Below, piece by piece: positions 35,807-45,324 of a stretch of DNA of 64,000 bases. A program made the translations under genes and the position numbers. The stretch is from Hyphomicrobiales bacterium (GTDB taxonomy: Bacteria; Pseudomonadota; Alphaproteobacteria; Rhizobiales; Rhizobiaceae). The DNA lies in contig UBUL01000002.1 in assembly GCA_900468625.1 (NCBI GenBank), positions 61,407 through 125,406 on the forward strand, written 5' to 3'. The stretch's first letter is position 1. Each line of letters begins with the position of its first letter. The notes under the pieces were generated by a model, which saw nothing but the letters and a program-made list of their open reading frames with translations, did not search any database and was not told where the DNA came from.

Positions 35807-35838
35807 TGTCAAATACTCTAGTTTAGAATGATTTTAAG
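35807..35838 (-). promoter_or_regulatory. Putative promoter and Irr-type iron control element of the imelysin operon
   Basis: Within the 313-bp gap between irpA and rsmB, a TTGACA hexamer (complement of 35807-35812) lies about 70 bases before the irpA ATG. Ten bases further upstream, TTTAGAATGATTTTAAG (35822-35838) matches the recalled Irr iron control element TTTAGAA-N3-TTCTAAA in 12 of 14 defined positions. The rest of the gap up to 36048 holds no gene I can support. Irr or another iron regulator acting here is inference. Confidence 0.5.
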
Positions 35839-36048
35839 ACTGAAAGCCGCCGGGCTTTGCCGCCGCAAACGGAACGAATTTGCCCGCAAACACGCGGATG
35901 CACGTCTGATGGCAATCGTTGCTGGAGGCAGTCGAGGCTCTGTGATGGCAACGTAAGCGGGCTGGCGACAATCGGATACGCGACCGCCGTCAGACTGATC
36001 ATGTCGTTTCCAATGCGGCAATTCCGTCGTGGACGGGCTGAGTTCGGC

Positions 36049-37338
36049 TCACATCTTCCGTTGCAGGCGGCAGAAGAAGAATCCGTCCGTATCGGTGGTG
36101 GCCGGCGTCAATGTAATGGTCTTGCCGTCCGAGGAGCGGGGCTGCGGCGCGTCCTTGCCGAACAGCTTTTCCCAGGAGCTCAGGGTTTCCGTCATTTGGA
36201 AATCGGGATTCTGCGCCGCAAAGCGGTTCACCTGCACTTCGTTCTCTTCCGGCAGGACCGAACAGGTGACGTAAAGCAGCGATCCGCCTGGACGCACGAA
36301 TTCGCCGGCCTGCGCCAGGGCTTCCTGCTGCTGGATGATGCGCTCGTCGAGGTTCTTCTGCGTCAGCCGCCATTTCGTATCGGGCCGGCGGCGCCACGTG
36401 CCCGTGCCAGTGCAGGGGGCATCGACCAGCACCTTATCGAACTTGCCGCGCAGCTGGAGCAGGCCATTGCGCTCGTCATGGACCTGGACATTGCGGGTGC
36501 CGGCCCGCTTCAGGCGCTCGATGATCGGCGCCAGCCGCCGCCGGTCTGTATCATAGGCGTGGACCTGCCCCTTGTTGTGCATGGCAGCCGACATGGCAAG
36601 CGTCTTGCCGCCGCCGCCGGCGCAATAATCGAGCACCTGGTCGCCTTCATCAGGCAGGACCAGATCGGCGACGATCTGGGAGCCCTCGTCCTGTACTTCG
36701 AACCAGCCTTTTTGAAAGGAGAGCTCGGCGGTGACGTTCGGAAGGCGCGATGCGCCTTCTCCGGCAGGAATGCGGATGCCGAAGCGGGCGACCTTCGATG
36801 CTTGGGCGCCTGCGCGTTCCAGCGCCTTCACGACTTTGGCGCGGTCGGCCTTCAGCGCGTTGGCGCGCAGGTCCAGCGTCGGGCGTTCGGAAAGAGCCTG
36901 CGCTTCGGAGAGCCAGCCGTCCCCGAAGGCTTGCTGGAAGGAGGGCTCGACCCATTCGGGAATATCGCCCTGGATATGGAGGGGGGCGTCTTCGAGCTTG
37001 CGGGCTGCAAAGGCAGCCAGTGCCTCGGCGCTCGGGGCTTCGGGCGCGAATTTATCGCCGTCGAGCTCGGCAGCCAGAGCCTCGGGCGTCAGGCTCCATT
37101 GGCGAAAGAGCACGGCATGGGCAAGCGCCGAAGGGCTGTCGTCTCCCATCAGCCAAGCGTGGGAAAGCCGCATGCGCAGGGCGTCGTAGACGATATTGCC
37201 GATCGCGGCCCTGTCTCCGGATCCGGCAAAGCGATGAGCAAGGCCCCAGTCCTTCAGGGCATCGGCTACCGGCCGCTTGCGCGCTTCGATATCGGCAAGA
37301 ACTTCGATAGCCCCCTGTAATCGGCCACCCAGACGCAT
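36049..37338 (-). CDS. rsmB: 16S rRNA (cytosine-C5)-methyltransferase, RsmB family
   Basis: A 429-residue RNA methyltransferase: an N-terminal NusB-like domain (about 1-140) and a SAM-binding Rossmann domain with LDYCAGGGGKT (236-246). The two cysteines of the m5C mechanism are C309 in DAPCTGTG and C359 in YVTCS, the latter the expected nucleophile. RsmB modifies C967 of 16S rRNA in E. coli. Length and motifs match alphaproteobacterial RsmB. It is transcribed away from the irp operon; upstream lies an RlpA-type gene. Confidence 0.93.
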   Translation of the reverse strand: MRLGGRLQGAIEVLADIEARKRPVADALKDWGLAHRFAGSGDRAAIGNIVYDALRMRLSHAWLMGDDSPSALAHAVLFRQWSLTPEALAAELDGDKFAPEAPSAEALAAFAARKLEDAPLHIQGDIPEWVEPSFQQAFGDGWLSEAQALSERPTLDLRANALKADRAKVVKALERAGAQASKVARFGIRIPAGEGASRLPNVTAELSFQKGWFEVQDEGSQIVADLVLPDEGDQVLDYCAGGGGKTLAMSAAMHNKGQVHAYDTDRRRLAPIIERLKRAGTRNVQVHDERNGLLQLRGKFDKVLVDAPCTGTGTWRRRPDTKWRLTQKNLDERIIQQQEALAQAGEFVRPGGSLLYVTCSVLPEENEVQVNRFAAQNPDFQMTETLSSWEKLFGKDAPQPRSSDGKTITLTPATTDTDGFFFCRLQRKM

Positions 37339-37543
37339 TCACACTCTCCTGCCTGCGCAGACCCGGAACCCGTTGGAGCTCATCTTGGGAATCTGCGCCC
37401 TACCAAAACCGCTGACGGCTCGCCAATCCGCGCAAATATGCCCATGGCGGCGGATTTTGAGACGTCTCAATCGCGTGGTAGCCGCGATTGGCCGAGAGAG
37501 CAAGCGTCATGCCGATTTGCCGTATTGTTTCGGCTGCCGGCGA

Positions 37544-37912
37544 TTACTTCGAGGCGACGACCTCGTAGCAGACCTTGGCGGTACCCGAAGCGACCATGCC
37601 GATGTTCTGCGCGGCGGCACGGGAAAGGTCGAGAACGCGGCCCCGAATGAAAGGTCCACGGTCGTTGATGCGGACGACGACGCTGCGGCCATTGTGCCTG
37701 TTGGTGACCCGCAGACGTGTGCCGAAGGCGAGCGAGCGGTGGGCTGCAGTAAGATTTCTGGAACTCATGCGTTCCCCGGAAGCAGTTCGGGAGCTTCCCC
37801 CGTACCATGAAGCGCCACCGCAGCCAGCGGATGCAAATGCAGGAGTCGAAACGACAGCAAAGGAGGCGGATATAGTTGCGGCGATCGCCAAAGAACGTAT
37901 GATTTTCTTCAA
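37544..37912 (-). CDS. rlpA: RlpA-type septal ring protein, double-psi beta-barrel
   Basis: A 122-residue precursor with a signal peptide ([10 protein letters not shown] cleavage region) and a compact RlpA-like double-psi beta-barrel: CGGASWYGG, then [20 protein letters not shown], then [28 protein letters not shown] contains the catalytic-type aspartate of RlpA lytic transglycosylases, and the histidine sits in AAHRSL. No SPOR domain is present, so it is a minimal form. It should act on septal or naked glycan strands in the periplasm. A 397-bp AT-rich leader lies upstream. Confidence 0.88.
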   Translation of the reverse strand: MKKIIRSLAIAATISASFAVVSTPAFASAGCGGASWYGGSSRTASGERMSSRNLTAAHRSLAFGTRLRVTNRHNGRSVVVRINDRGPFIRGRVLDLSRAAAQNIGMVASGTAKVCYEVVASK

Positions 37913-38309
37913 ACCGATTTTTCCCTCAAGCTATTGAACTTGCGCCTGCGGTAGGCGGCGGGGCTTAAATCCGGCCAAAAGTGGCGAAAAAGTGCCATGT
38001 GAAATCACGGAATGTTACAGAATGTAACATTTCTGGATGGCTGCAGATACTGTGACTAATCGGTAAGTTTGCTTGATTGTGGAAAAAACCTAATAAAATC
38101 AGTTAAAAATGAAATGATTTTTTCTCCACCCATGCTGCAATGCGGGACATCACAAAAAATAGAAAAATAATTTTCCATATCCGCCATAATTGCTGCCGCA
38201 TTTGTGCAATTTTAGAGGTCGTTAACCATAAATGCGGAGTAAATTGAACTAAGAGGGCCGGATAAGTAGGAATTTTCATGCGATTTTTCTCGATATGAAC
38301 GGCCGTTTC
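37913..38309. other. AT-rich 397-bp region upstream of rlpA
   Basis: No gene is supported. The region is clearly more AT-rich than its neighbours, with runs of A and T. It includes the perfect dyad TGTTAC-N5-GTAACA (38013-38029) and many TTTT/AAAA tracts suitable for promoter or small-RNA elements. It must hold the rlpA promoter (minus strand) and the end of the SDR gene transcript. Confidence 0.5.
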
Positions 38310-39185
38310 TCAGCCGCGCCACCGCCCGGAGGACCAGAGTTCGGCAAGCGACATACGATACTCAGGGTAGCGGAAGGGGAAACCGAGCGCGCGTAATTTC
38401 GCATTCGAGACCCGCTTGTTCTCGCCGTAGAAAGAGCGCGCCATCGGCGTCAGCTCGGCTGTTTCGAAAGGCTGTTCCGGCGGTGGTTCGACACCCATCA
38501 GGCGGGCTGCCTCGACAATCACATCCTGCGGCGGCGCGGGTTCGTCGTCGGTGACATTATATATGCCGCCGAGCCTGCGCTCTGACAGGAAGCGGGCACA
38601 GAACCCGATATCCTCGACACGGATGCGGTTGAAGACCTGGTTCGACTTGATGAGCCGTCGCGCCGTGCCTTTTTCCAGATTGCAGAAGGCGTTTCTGCCC
38701 GGGCCGTAAATGCCGGAAAGCCGGAGCACGGCGACGGGAAGACCGAGCCTGATGCCGACGCGCATCCAGCCGTCCTCCGCCTCGACCCGCTCGACCGAGC
38801 GGTCCGCGACCGGATGCAGCGGCGTCTGCTCGCTGACCCAGGCGCCCTTGTGGTCGCCATAGACGCCGACGGTCGAGAGGTAGCAGATCCATTCCAGCTT
38901 CGGCATCAGCGCCTTGAGATTGAGCTGCGCCAGCCGCAGCAATGGATCGCCCGACTTGCCCGGCGCGATCGATTGCACCAGATGCGTCGCCGTTGTCATC
39001 GCCTCGGCCAGAGCCGGGTCGAGCGTCTCTCCATCGAAGACGAAGGCTTCGATGCCTTCCTTCGCCAGCAACGCCGCCTTGTCGCCGGAGCGGGTCGTGC
39101 CGGTGATGCGGATACCGGGACCCGCGAAAACCTTGGCGATGGCCATTCCGGAATAGCCGCAGCCGAAAATCATCACATGCATCAT
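38310..39185 (-). CDS. NAD(P)-binding SDR-family protein (YeeZ-like)
   Basis: A 291-residue Rossmann-fold protein starting [20 protein letters not shown], with GxGYxG-type cofactor binding and later [20 protein letters not shown] and [11 protein letters not shown] blocks of atypical SDRs such as YeeZ. Function probably NAD(P)-dependent, substrate unknown. The ATG at 39185 overlaps the queG stop (ATGA), so it is coupled to queG, an association seen in several alphaproteobacteria. Last gene of a GST-queG-SDR unit. Confidence 0.85.
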   Translation of the reverse strand: MMHVMIFGCGYSGMAIAKVFAGPGIRITGTTRSGDKAALLAKEGIEAFVFDGETLDPALAEAMTTATHLVQSIAPGKSGDPLLRLAQLNLKALMPKLEWICYLSTVGVYGDHKGAWVSEQTPLHPVADRSVERVEAEDGWMRVGIRLGLPVAVLRLSGIYGPGRNAFCNLEKGTARRLIKSNQVFNRIRVEDIGFCARFLSERRLGGIYNVTDDEPAPPQDVIVEAARLMGVEPPPEQPFETAELTPMARSFYGENKRVSNAKLRALGFPFRYPEYRMSLAELWSSGRWRG

Positions 39186-40339
39186 CGTACCCCCGCCAGT
39201 TTCCATTCGGCGCGAACCTCTTCGTCCGCTTCGTCACGCCTTTGTGCCGCAAATGCGGTGAACTCGCCAGCCGTCATCAGCCGCGATAGCGCCCAGACGG
39301 CCATCCCGCGCACCACGGGCAAGGGATCTGCGGCCAATTCGCGACATCTCTCTATGAGGGAGCGTTCGCCTGAATTGCCGGCTGCGATCAGCACATTGCG
39401 GATGAACCGGTCCCGGCCGATGCGCTTGATCGGTGAGCCGCTGAAGAAGGTACGGAAGGTCGCATCGTCCAGGCCAAGCAGAAAGGCGATCGACGGTTCC
39501 CTCAGGTCGTCCCGCGCAACGAGTTTCATTTCCGATGCGTTGCTTGCGAACTTGTTCCAGGGGCATACGGCGAGGCAGTCGTCACAACCATAGATGCGGT
39601 TGCCGATCAACGGCCGAAGCTCAGGATCGATCGGCCCCTTGTGCTCGATGGTCAGATAGGAAATGCAGCGGCGCGCATCGAGCTGGTAGGGGGCAGGGAA
39701 GGCCGATGTCGGGCAGACGTCCAGACAGGCCCGACAGGAGCCGCAATGGTCGATCTCAGGCTCATCCGGCTCCAGATCGGCCGTGGTGAACATAGAGCCT
39801 AGAAACAGCCAGGAGCCGAAAGCGCGGCTGACGAGATTGGTATGCTTGCCCTGCCAGCCGAGGCCGGCCGCGCCTGCCAGCGGCTTCTCCATGACGGGTG
39901 CCGTATCGACAAAGACCTTGACGTCCTCCTTTGACCGGGCCGCGAAGCGCGTCGCGATCTCCTTCAGCCGTCCCTTGATGATATCGTGATAATCGCGGTT
40001 TCGCGCATAAACAGAGATCGCCGCCGTGTCCCTCCTCTCCAGAATGCCGCGAGGATCTTCGTCGGGACCATAATTGAGGCCGAAGACGGCGATGGAGCGG
40101 GTTTCGTTCCAGAGCACGCGCGGATCGCCGCGCCGCTCGCGTGTCTCCTCCATCCAGCCCATGGTGCCGTGACGGCCCTTGTCGAGAAATTGGCCAAGCC
40201 GGATCGCTGCCTCGGGAATGGCGTCCGGCCTGGTGATGCGGCAGAGATCGAAACCCTGCGCGAGCGCTTCCTGCCGCAGGAAGGCGGTCAATGCTTTCCG
40301 GCGCTTGTCGGCTTTTTCCGCTTCACGATCATCGGGCAT
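39182..40339 (-). CDS. queG: Epoxyqueuosine reductase
   Basis: A 385-residue cobalamin- and iron-sulfur-dependent enzyme that converts epoxyqueuosine to queuosine in tRNA. Cysteines C199, C202, C205 and C209 ([12 protein letters not shown]) and C252, C255, C259 (CDDCLAVCP) with C225 arrange two 4Fe-4S clusters; D145 in VDTAPVMEK is the conserved acid. Length is typical. Overlaps the downstream SDR gene by four bases and is 12 bases after the GST gene, making an operon. No other queuosine gene is in the window. Confidence 0.95.
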   Translation of the reverse strand: MPDDREAEKADKRRKALTAFLRQEALAQGFDLCRITRPDAIPEAAIRLGQFLDKGRHGTMGWMEETRERRGDPRVLWNETRSIAVFGLNYGPDEDPRGILERRDTAAISVYARNRDYHDIIKGRLKEIATRFAARSKEDVKVFVDTAPVMEKPLAGAAGLGWQGKHTNLVSRAFGSWLFLGSMFTTADLEPDEPEIDHCGSCRACLDVCPTSAFPAPYQLDARRCISYLTIEHKGPIDPELRPLIGNRIYGCDDCLAVCPWNKFASNASEMKLVARDDLREPSIAFLLGLDDATFRTFFSGSPIKRIGRDRFIRNVLIAAGNSGERSLIERCRELAADPLPVVRGMAVWALSRLMTAGEFTAFAAQRRDEADEEVRAEWKLAGVR

Positions 40340-40351
40340 AGCGAGCCCTCG

Positions 40352-41044
40352 TCAGAAATCCAGATCGGCGTAGTGCGAAACCGGGGTAACACCGCGCACG
40401 CGCTCCGCCAGGATTGGCCGGAAGGATGGGCGCGACTTCAGCCGCTGATACCATTCCTTGGCGACCGGCGATTCCGTCCAGTCGATCTCGCCGAGATAGT
40501 CTAACACGGAAACCGATGCGGCGGCGGCAAGATCGGCATAGCTCAGCCGTTCGCCGGCCAGCCACTGCCGCGAGCCTGCCAGCCAGGACAGATATTTCAT
40601 ATGCTGACGGATATTGCCGCGCGCCATGCGCATGACCTTGGAATCGGGTGCGCCGCCGCCCTGTTCGGCGGTCATCTGCAGCTTGAAGACGCGCTCGCGC
40701 GTCAGCGGCCGCGTCACATCCTGCTCCATCTTCTGCATGAACCATTCCGTCAGGCGGCGAATCTCAGCCCGCTGGAACGGATCTTCGGCCAGAAGCCGGC
40801 GGTCACGCTTCAGAACGCCGTGCGTCTCGTCGAGATACTCGGAAATAACAGAGGCGCCGCAGAGCGCCCGCATGCTGTCGTCGACATAGACGGGCAGGGT
40901 GCCGGCCGGATTGAGCGCCAGGAAATCGCGTCGCTTTTCCCAGGTCTGCTCCTCTATCAGTTCCGTCTGATAGCCATATTCCGTCAGGATCAGACGAACG
41001 AACCGTGAGGAGGATGACATGGGGTGGTGATACAGCGTCGGCAT
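40352..41044 (-). CDS. Glutathione S-transferase
   Basis: A 230-residue GST: thioredoxin-like N-terminal domain starting MPTLYHHPMSSSSRFVRLIL, with the cis-proline motif in GTLPVYVDD and the ESxAI-like CGASVISEYLDE, followed by an all-alpha C-terminal domain. The serine cluster near residue 10-13 would activate glutathione. Substrate unknown. It is the first gene of the GST-queG-SDR operon, divergent from uppP across 148 bp. Confidence 0.9.
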   Translation of the reverse strand: MPTLYHHPMSSSSRFVRLILTEYGYQTELIEEQTWEKRRDFLALNPAGTLPVYVDDSMRALCGASVISEYLDETHGVLKRDRRLLAEDPFQRAEIRRLTEWFMQKMEQDVTRPLTRERVFKLQMTAEQGGGAPDSKVMRMARGNIRQHMKYLSWLAGSRQWLAGERLSYADLAAAASVSVLDYLGEIDWTESPVAKEWYQRLKSRPSFRPILAERVRGVTPVSHYADLDF

Positions 41045-41192
41045 TGGTACTCGGGTGTTTCTGATTGATGCTATGGAGCTTTTGGTCGCGATACTGCGAC
41101 CCTAGTCATTTGTCATCGGTTGAAGCTATAGGATCTTGGCCTAGTTTGCACAAGCGAATCGGGCCGCCCTGCCGTTTGACAAAGGACACGAT

Positions 41193-41990
41193 ATGGCTGA
41201 ACAAATTATTATCGCGCTGGTTTTAGGCCTTGTGGAGGGGCTTACGGAGTTCATTCCGGTCTCTTCCACCGGCCATCTGATACTTCTCGGACATTTTCTC
41301 GGCTTCCAGTCGACCGGCACTTTTGAAGTTTTGATCCAGCTCGGCGCGATTCTCGCCATTCTGCTCGTCTATTTCAATCGGCTCGTCCAGATCGCCAAGG
41401 CGCTGCCCGTCAGCGTCAAGGCCCGTCACTTCGTTCTGGCTGTTCTCTTCGGCTTTCTTCCGGCCGCCGTCATCGGCGCGCTCGCCCATGACTTCATCAA
41501 GAAAGTGCTGTTCAACTCACCGATGGTGATCTGCATCTCGCTGATCCTCGGCGGCATCGTCTTGCTTGTCGTCGATAGAGTCCGGTTCAAGCCGAAATAT
41601 ACCAGTGCCTATGAATTTTCCTGGCCGCTGGCGATCAAGATCGGCTTTTTCCAATGCCTGGCCATGATCCCCGGGACGTCGCGCTCCGGTTCCACCATCG
41701 TCGGCGCCCTGCTGCTCGGTGCCGACAAGCGTTCGGCCGCGGAATTTTCTTTCTTCCTGGCCATGCCGACCATGGTCGGTGCCTTCACGCTGGATTTGTG
41801 GAAGAGCCGCCACGACCTCAGCATGGCCGATGGCCAGTTGATCGCGATCGGCTTCGTCATGGCTTTTATTTCCGCGCTGTTCGTCGTACGCGCGCTGCTC
41901 GATTTCGTATCACGCCGCGGTTACGCCCCTTTCGCATGGTGGCGCATCGGCGTCGGCACGGTCGGCCTGATCGGGCTCTATTTCGGTTGA
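41193..41990 (+). CDS. uppP: Undecaprenyl-diphosphatase
   Basis: A 265-residue inner-membrane enzyme that dephosphorylates undecaprenyl diphosphate for peptidoglycan and polysaccharide carrier recycling, and gives bacitracin resistance. Family motifs [13 protein letters not shown] (16-28) and PGTSRSGST (160-168) form the active site across about eight membrane helices. Single gene with a strong terminator after it. Confidence 0.96.
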   Translation: MAEQIIIALVLGLVEGLTEFIPVSSTGHLILLGHFLGFQSTGTFEVLIQLGAILAILLVYFNRLVQIAKALPVSVKARHFVLAVLFGFLPAAVIGALAHDFIKKVLFNSPMVICISLILGGIVLLVVDRVRFKPKYTSAYEFSWPLAIKIGFFQCLAMIPGTSRSGSTIVGALLLGADKRSAAEFSFFLAMPTMVGAFTLDLWKSRHDLSMADGQLIAIGFVMAFISALFVVRALLDFVSRRGYAPFAWWRIGVGTVGLIGLYFG

Positions 41991-42024
41991 GCCGATCGTC
42001 CCTGCAGCAACCGCTAAGAAAATG

Positions 42025-42049
42025 AAGGCCGGTGAAAACCGGCCTTTTT
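42025..42049 (+). terminator. Rho-independent terminator after uppP
   Basis: AAGGCCGGT and ACCGGCCTT form a nine-base stem with a four-base loop followed by TTTTC; it also shields the minus-strand small gene just beyond. Confidence 0.85.
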
Positions 42050-42058
42050 CATGCTCGA

Positions 42059-42226
42059 TCAGTTCGAGGAGGAAGAGGTGTCGATGGAGCCTGTCGTGCA
42101 AGGATCGACGCCATAGGTCGGCGCACATTCGCCCTTGATCGAGGCGATGCTGCCGCGGGCGACGAAAGAGCCAGCGAGAATCACCAGTGCCGCGCACGCA
42201 AACAAAAGCGCGATAGACTTGCCCAT
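42059..42226 (-). CDS. Small exported or membrane-anchored protein, 55 residues
   Basis: MGKSIALLFACAALVILAGS is a hydrophobic leader or single membrane anchor; the remainder (ECAPTYGVDPCTTGSIDTSS) has two cysteines that could form a disulfide in the periplasm, and a serine-rich end. No family recognised. The ATG at 42226 is used; an upstream frame to 42283 adds a polar tail without support. Convergent with uppP, separated by its terminator. Confidence 0.55.
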   Translation of the reverse strand: MGKSIALLFACAALVILAGSFVARGSIASIKGECAPTYGVDPCTTGSIDTSSSSN

Positions 42227-42616
42227 CGAAGAATGCCTTTCCGCAGAAGTGTGAAGCGCGCCACGGACCGGTTCATTGTCCAAGCCTGAGACGCGCGGCT
42301 GTGTTAGTCAGTGAGATGAGCAATAGCAATAAATCTTCATGTTAAATTTGACGTTAATGCTACTATTTCCGCACTGCGTCTTTTAGGCAACGCTAAGCTG
42401 TGAATCATCGCAGTGCCGTGCGCCATATATGGCGCGCAAAGGTCGCCGTAACGCATTTAATCTGCTGCATGATTTTGTGCTGAAATCGATCCCGATCCAG
42501 GAAATTATGCGGAAGGTCTTTTCGATCTTCCGAAGCTCGATTCCGGCTTTGGCAGGCCCCAAAAAACCGCCCGACGAGGCCGGGCGGCGCATAATTCTCA
42601 TCGAATTGCCGAATCG
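42227..42616. other. 390-bp intergenic region with a perfect 16-bp palindrome
   Basis: It contains the promoter of the small exported protein gene (minus strand), the palindrome GCGCCATATATGGCGC at 42420-42435, a hairpin CGGAAG...CTTCCG near 42510 and the terminator of the gene at 42617. An open frame over the hairpins has no family match and is not called. Confidence 0.45.
42561..42588 (-). terminator. Rho-independent terminator of the NDUFA9-like gene
   Basis: CCGCCCGACGAGGCCGGGCGG on the plus strand gives a GC-rich stem; on the minus strand it is followed by six T, 29 bases after the stop at 42617. Confidence 0.8.
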
Positions 42617-43597
42617 TCAGGCAGCCTTGCCCGAACCTGTGAACTGACCCTGCGGCCGATAGCGCACCAGATAGGACGGCAGCACGGAAGCGAGCAGGGT
42701 CGGCAGCAGGCCGATACCCTTCAGGGTGCGTTCTTCCGCTTCCGCCTGCTTGGAAACGACATTGTCGCTCTTCAGCAGGGTCACCTGATCGGCCGTGATC
42801 GGTGGCTTGATGAGCGGCACCAGCGAAGCGATCGAGCCCGCCAGCGAGGCGAGGCTGAAGGGGATGGAGACGAGCGCCTTCTTCCGGCTGATGACGGAAA
42901 GGGTGGTCTCGAGACATTCGCGGAAGGACAGCACTTCCGGACCGCCGAGCTCATAGGTCGTGCCGGCCTTCAGCTTGCCGTCGACGGCGCGGGCAACGGT
43001 CTCGGCGATGTCCCCGACATAAACGGGCTGGAACTTCGTCTTACCGCCGCCGATCAACGGCAGGAACGGCGCCGTGCGCGACATGTCGGCAAACTTGTTG
43101 AAGAACTCATCTTCCGGTCCAAAGACGATCGAGGGCCGCAGGATGATTGCATCCGGCTTGATCGACAGGATCGCAGTTTCGGCGCGAGCCTTGGTGCGGG
43201 CATAGGCCGAAGCCGAATTGGCGTCGGCGCCGAGCGCCGAAATATGCGTCAGCGAAGCGCCGGCGCCACGTGCAGCTTCCGCAATGGCCTTGCCGCCGAA
43301 TTCCTGCGCGGCTTCGAAGGTGTTGCGACCGCTCGGCGCCAATATGCCGACGCAGTTGACGACATGCTGAGCGCCTTCGACGGCGCGGTCGATGGAGTTG
43401 CGGTAGCGCACATTGGCCTGAATGATCGAAATTTGGCCGAGATTGCCGAGCGGCTGCAGGAATCCGGCAAGATCGGGACGGCGCACGGCGACACGAATGC
43501 GATAACCGCGCTTGGCAAGCGCACGCACGACATGCCGCCCGATGAAGCCTGATCCTCCAAACACGGTCACGAGCGGCGGGAGGTTGGACAGGGTCAT
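42617..43597 (-). CDS. NDUFA9-like NAD(P)-binding SDR (complex I-associated type)
   Basis: A 326-residue atypical SDR. LVTVFGGSGFIGRHVVRALA is the cofactor motif; the lack of a full YxxxK catalytic set and the C-terminal helical part fit NDUFA9/YMR090-like proteins annotated in alphaproteobacteria as complex I NDUFA9 subunit family. It may stabilise respiratory complex I or act as a quinone-related reductase; neither is shown here. GAGGAG is spaced correctly before ATG 43597, so the long arginine-rich upstream frame is not translated. Confidence 0.85.
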   Translation of the reverse strand: MTLSNLPPLVTVFGGSGFIGRHVVRALAKRGYRIRVAVRRPDLAGFLQPLGNLGQISIIQANVRYRNSIDRAVEGAQHVVNCVGILAPSGRNTFEAAQEFGGKAIAEAARGAGASLTHISALGADANSASAYARTKARAETAILSIKPDAIILRPSIVFGPEDEFFNKFADMSRTAPFLPLIGGGKTKFQPVYVGDIAETVARAVDGKLKAGTTYELGGPEVLSFRECLETTLSVISRKKALVSIPFSLASLAGSIASLVPLIKPPITADQVTLLKSDNVVSKQAEAEERTLKGIGLLPTLLASVLPSYLVRYRPQGQFTGSGKAA

Positions 43598-43707
43598 GGC
43601 AGGCTCCTCGAAAGGCTTTATTGGGCTGATCTGGTTTCGTCTTAGCCGATCCGCGCGCCGAGGTGAAGTGCTATCGCGCTGCATTGCACCTCGGCTTTTC
43701 GCTGGGT

Positions 43708-43995
43708 TCAGATGCCTTCGACGACCACCATTTCGGCGTCCGCCACCTGCTGGCGGATTTTGGCTGCGATCTGGTATTCCGGCGAGTTGTAGCAATCGAC
43801 GGCATGCTGCAGCGAAGGAAATTCGATGACGACGTTGCGGCCGCGCGCCTGTCCTTCAAGCGGTGTAAACGCACCGCCGCGGGCAAGGAAGTTCGCGCCG
43901 TATTTCTCGAAGGCAGGCTTGGCGGCTGCGACGTAGTCCTTGTAGCGCTCGGGGTCGCGGACATCCACGCGCGCGATCCAATATCCCTTTGCCAT
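43708..43995 (-). CDS. DUF1330 domain protein
   Basis: A 95-residue dimeric alpha/beta-barrel protein. MAKGYWIARVDVRDPERYKD begins a ferredoxin-like fold, and RGGAFTPLEGQARGRNVVIE with YNSPEYQ is the DUF1330 signature. Function unknown; members are small cytoplasmic proteins. It follows pyrF at 27 bases on the same strand and is probably cotranscribed. Confidence 0.88.
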   Translation of the reverse strand: MAKGYWIARVDVRDPERYKDYVAAAKPAFEKYGANFLARGGAFTPLEGQARGRNVVIEFPSLQHAVDCYNSPEYQIAAKIRQQVADAEMVVVEGI

Positions 43996-44022
43996 ATGTT
44001 CCTCCTTGCTTGCTTCTGTATC

Positions 44023-44715
44023 TTAGAGCGCGGCATCCATTTCGGCGAGGATGGCGTGGGCTGCCTCTTTCGGATCGGCCGCCTTGACGATCGGCCTTGC
44101 GACGACGAGATGGCTCGAGCCGGCCTTGATGGCATCCGCGGGAGTCATCACCCGCTTCTGGTCGCCCTTGTCGCTGCCTGCCGGTCGGATGCCGGGGGTT
44201 ACCAGCGCCATATCCGGACCGATGATCCTGCGCACCCCGGATGCCTCTTCCGCTGAGCAGACGATGCCGCCCATGCCGGCCAGATGCGCCTGTTCGGCCC
44301 GGCGCAGCACCAGCGTATGCGGGTCATATTCGTAGCCTGCGGCAATGAGATCCTGTTCGTCCATCGAGGTCAACACGGTCACGCCGAGCAGACAGAGGTC
44401 GGAGCCCTTGGCGGCTTCGACGGCCGCTTTCATGGCTTTCGGATAGGCATGCAACGTCAGCATCGACATGCCCATCTTAACGATATTCTCTACGCCGGAG
44501 GCCACGGTGTTGTCGATGTCGAGCAGCTTCATGTCGAGGAAGATCTTCTTGCCGCTGGCGGCGAGATCGCGGGCGAATTCCAGCCCGCCGGCAAAGGCGA
44601 GCTGATAGCCTATCTTATAGTGGAGGATATCGTCGCCGAGGGCACCGACCACTTTTTCGGCCTCCTGAAGGTTTGGAACATCCAGTCCAACGATCAAGCG
44701 GTCGCGTGCGGTCAT
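44023..44715 (-). CDS. pyrF: Orotidine 5'-phosphate decarboxylase
   Basis: A 230-residue TIM-barrel enzyme making UMP from OMP, the final step of pyrimidine synthesis. The K-x-D-x-x-x-D signature is seen in [22 protein letters not shown] and [20 protein letters not shown] are the phosphate-binding ends. Start [10 protein letters not shown] at 44715. One base separates it from the upstream histidine-phosphatase gene. Confidence 0.96.
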   Translation of the reverse strand: MTARDRLIVGLDVPNLQEAEKVVGALGDDILHYKIGYQLAFAGGLEFARDLAASGKKIFLDMKLLDIDNTVASGVENIVKMGMSMLTLHAYPKAMKAAVEAAKGSDLCLLGVTVLTSMDEQDLIAAGYEYDPHTLVLRRAEQAHLAGMGGIVCSAEEASGVRRIIGPDMALVTPGIRPAGSDKGDQKRVMTPADAIKAGSSHLVVARPIVKAADPKEAAHAILAEMDAAL

Positions 44716-44716
44716 C

Positions 44717-45304
44717 TCAAGCCCATCCCATCCAGTCTTCCATGGGTGTCCAGTCGCATGAGACGGCGCGCTTCGCAAGATCGAAACAGAAAAGATTGCC
44801 GCCGCCCGGCGGCTGATCGCCCTGCCGCGCGATCGGTTTTCCTTGCAGATGACATTTCAGCAGCGTGCCGACGCCGCCATGGCCGACGAAGGCGATCGGC
44901 ATTTGCGGATCATGCCGCGCGAGCACGTCCTCGACGTTGGAGATGATCCTCGCCTGCGCATCGATGGCGCGCTCCCAGCCTTTGAAGCTTTCATGCGGAT
45001 GGGCGAAGAACCAGTCGGCTGCTTTCTCGAATTCGGGAGGGGTTAGGAAACCCGTGGCGCTGCGGTCGTTTTCGTGCATGGCCCCGATGATTTCGACAGC
45101 CGCACCGCTTGCCGCCGCCAAAGCCTCGGCCGTTTCGATCGCCTTGCGTTCGCCGCTGGAGACGATGAGGCCGAGCTTGCTGGCCCAAGGCCGGCTCGCC
45201 GCCAGCCGCGCTCGCTCAGCACCTGTTTCGGACAGCCCCCATTGCGGCACCGGCACATCCGGATCGATGCGCACCTGCGGGTGCGTAATATAAAGAGCGT
45301 ACAT
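44717..45304 (-). CDS. Histidine phosphatase superfamily protein with variant RHG motif
   Basis: A 195-residue phosphoglycerate-mutase-fold protein. The N-terminus [11 protein letters not shown] has THP where the family has RHG, keeping the histidine (H8) but not the arginine; [12 protein letters not shown] and [11 protein letters not shown] supply the other conserved arginine and second histidine. Activity is therefore uncertain. The ATG at 45304 is used; upstream frame continuing to 45934 overlaps pmtA in another frame and is rejected. Coupled to pyrF by a one-base gap. Confidence 0.8.
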   Translation of the reverse strand: MYALYITHPQVRIDPDVPVPQWGLSETGAERARLAASRPWASKLGLIVSSGERKAIETAEALAAASGAAVEIIGAMHENDRSATGFLTPPEFEKAADWFFAHPHESFKGWERAIDAQARIISNVEDVLARHDPQMPIAFVGHGGVGTLLKCHLQGKPIARQGDQPPGGGNLFCFDLAKRAVSCDWTPMEDWMGWA

Positions 45305-45324
45305 GGATACCCTCGACGACCGTC

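Noticed and set aside
30512..37320. Very long plus-strand frames opposite DUF1513 (30512-31954) and rsmB (35857-37320)
   Set aside because: Mirror the codon bias of well-supported minus-strand genes; products are arginine- and glycine-rich without domains.
42429..42647. 72-codon plus frame over the palindrome region
   Set aside because: Runs through a terminator and into the NDUFA9-like gene on the other strand; no ribosome binding site or family.
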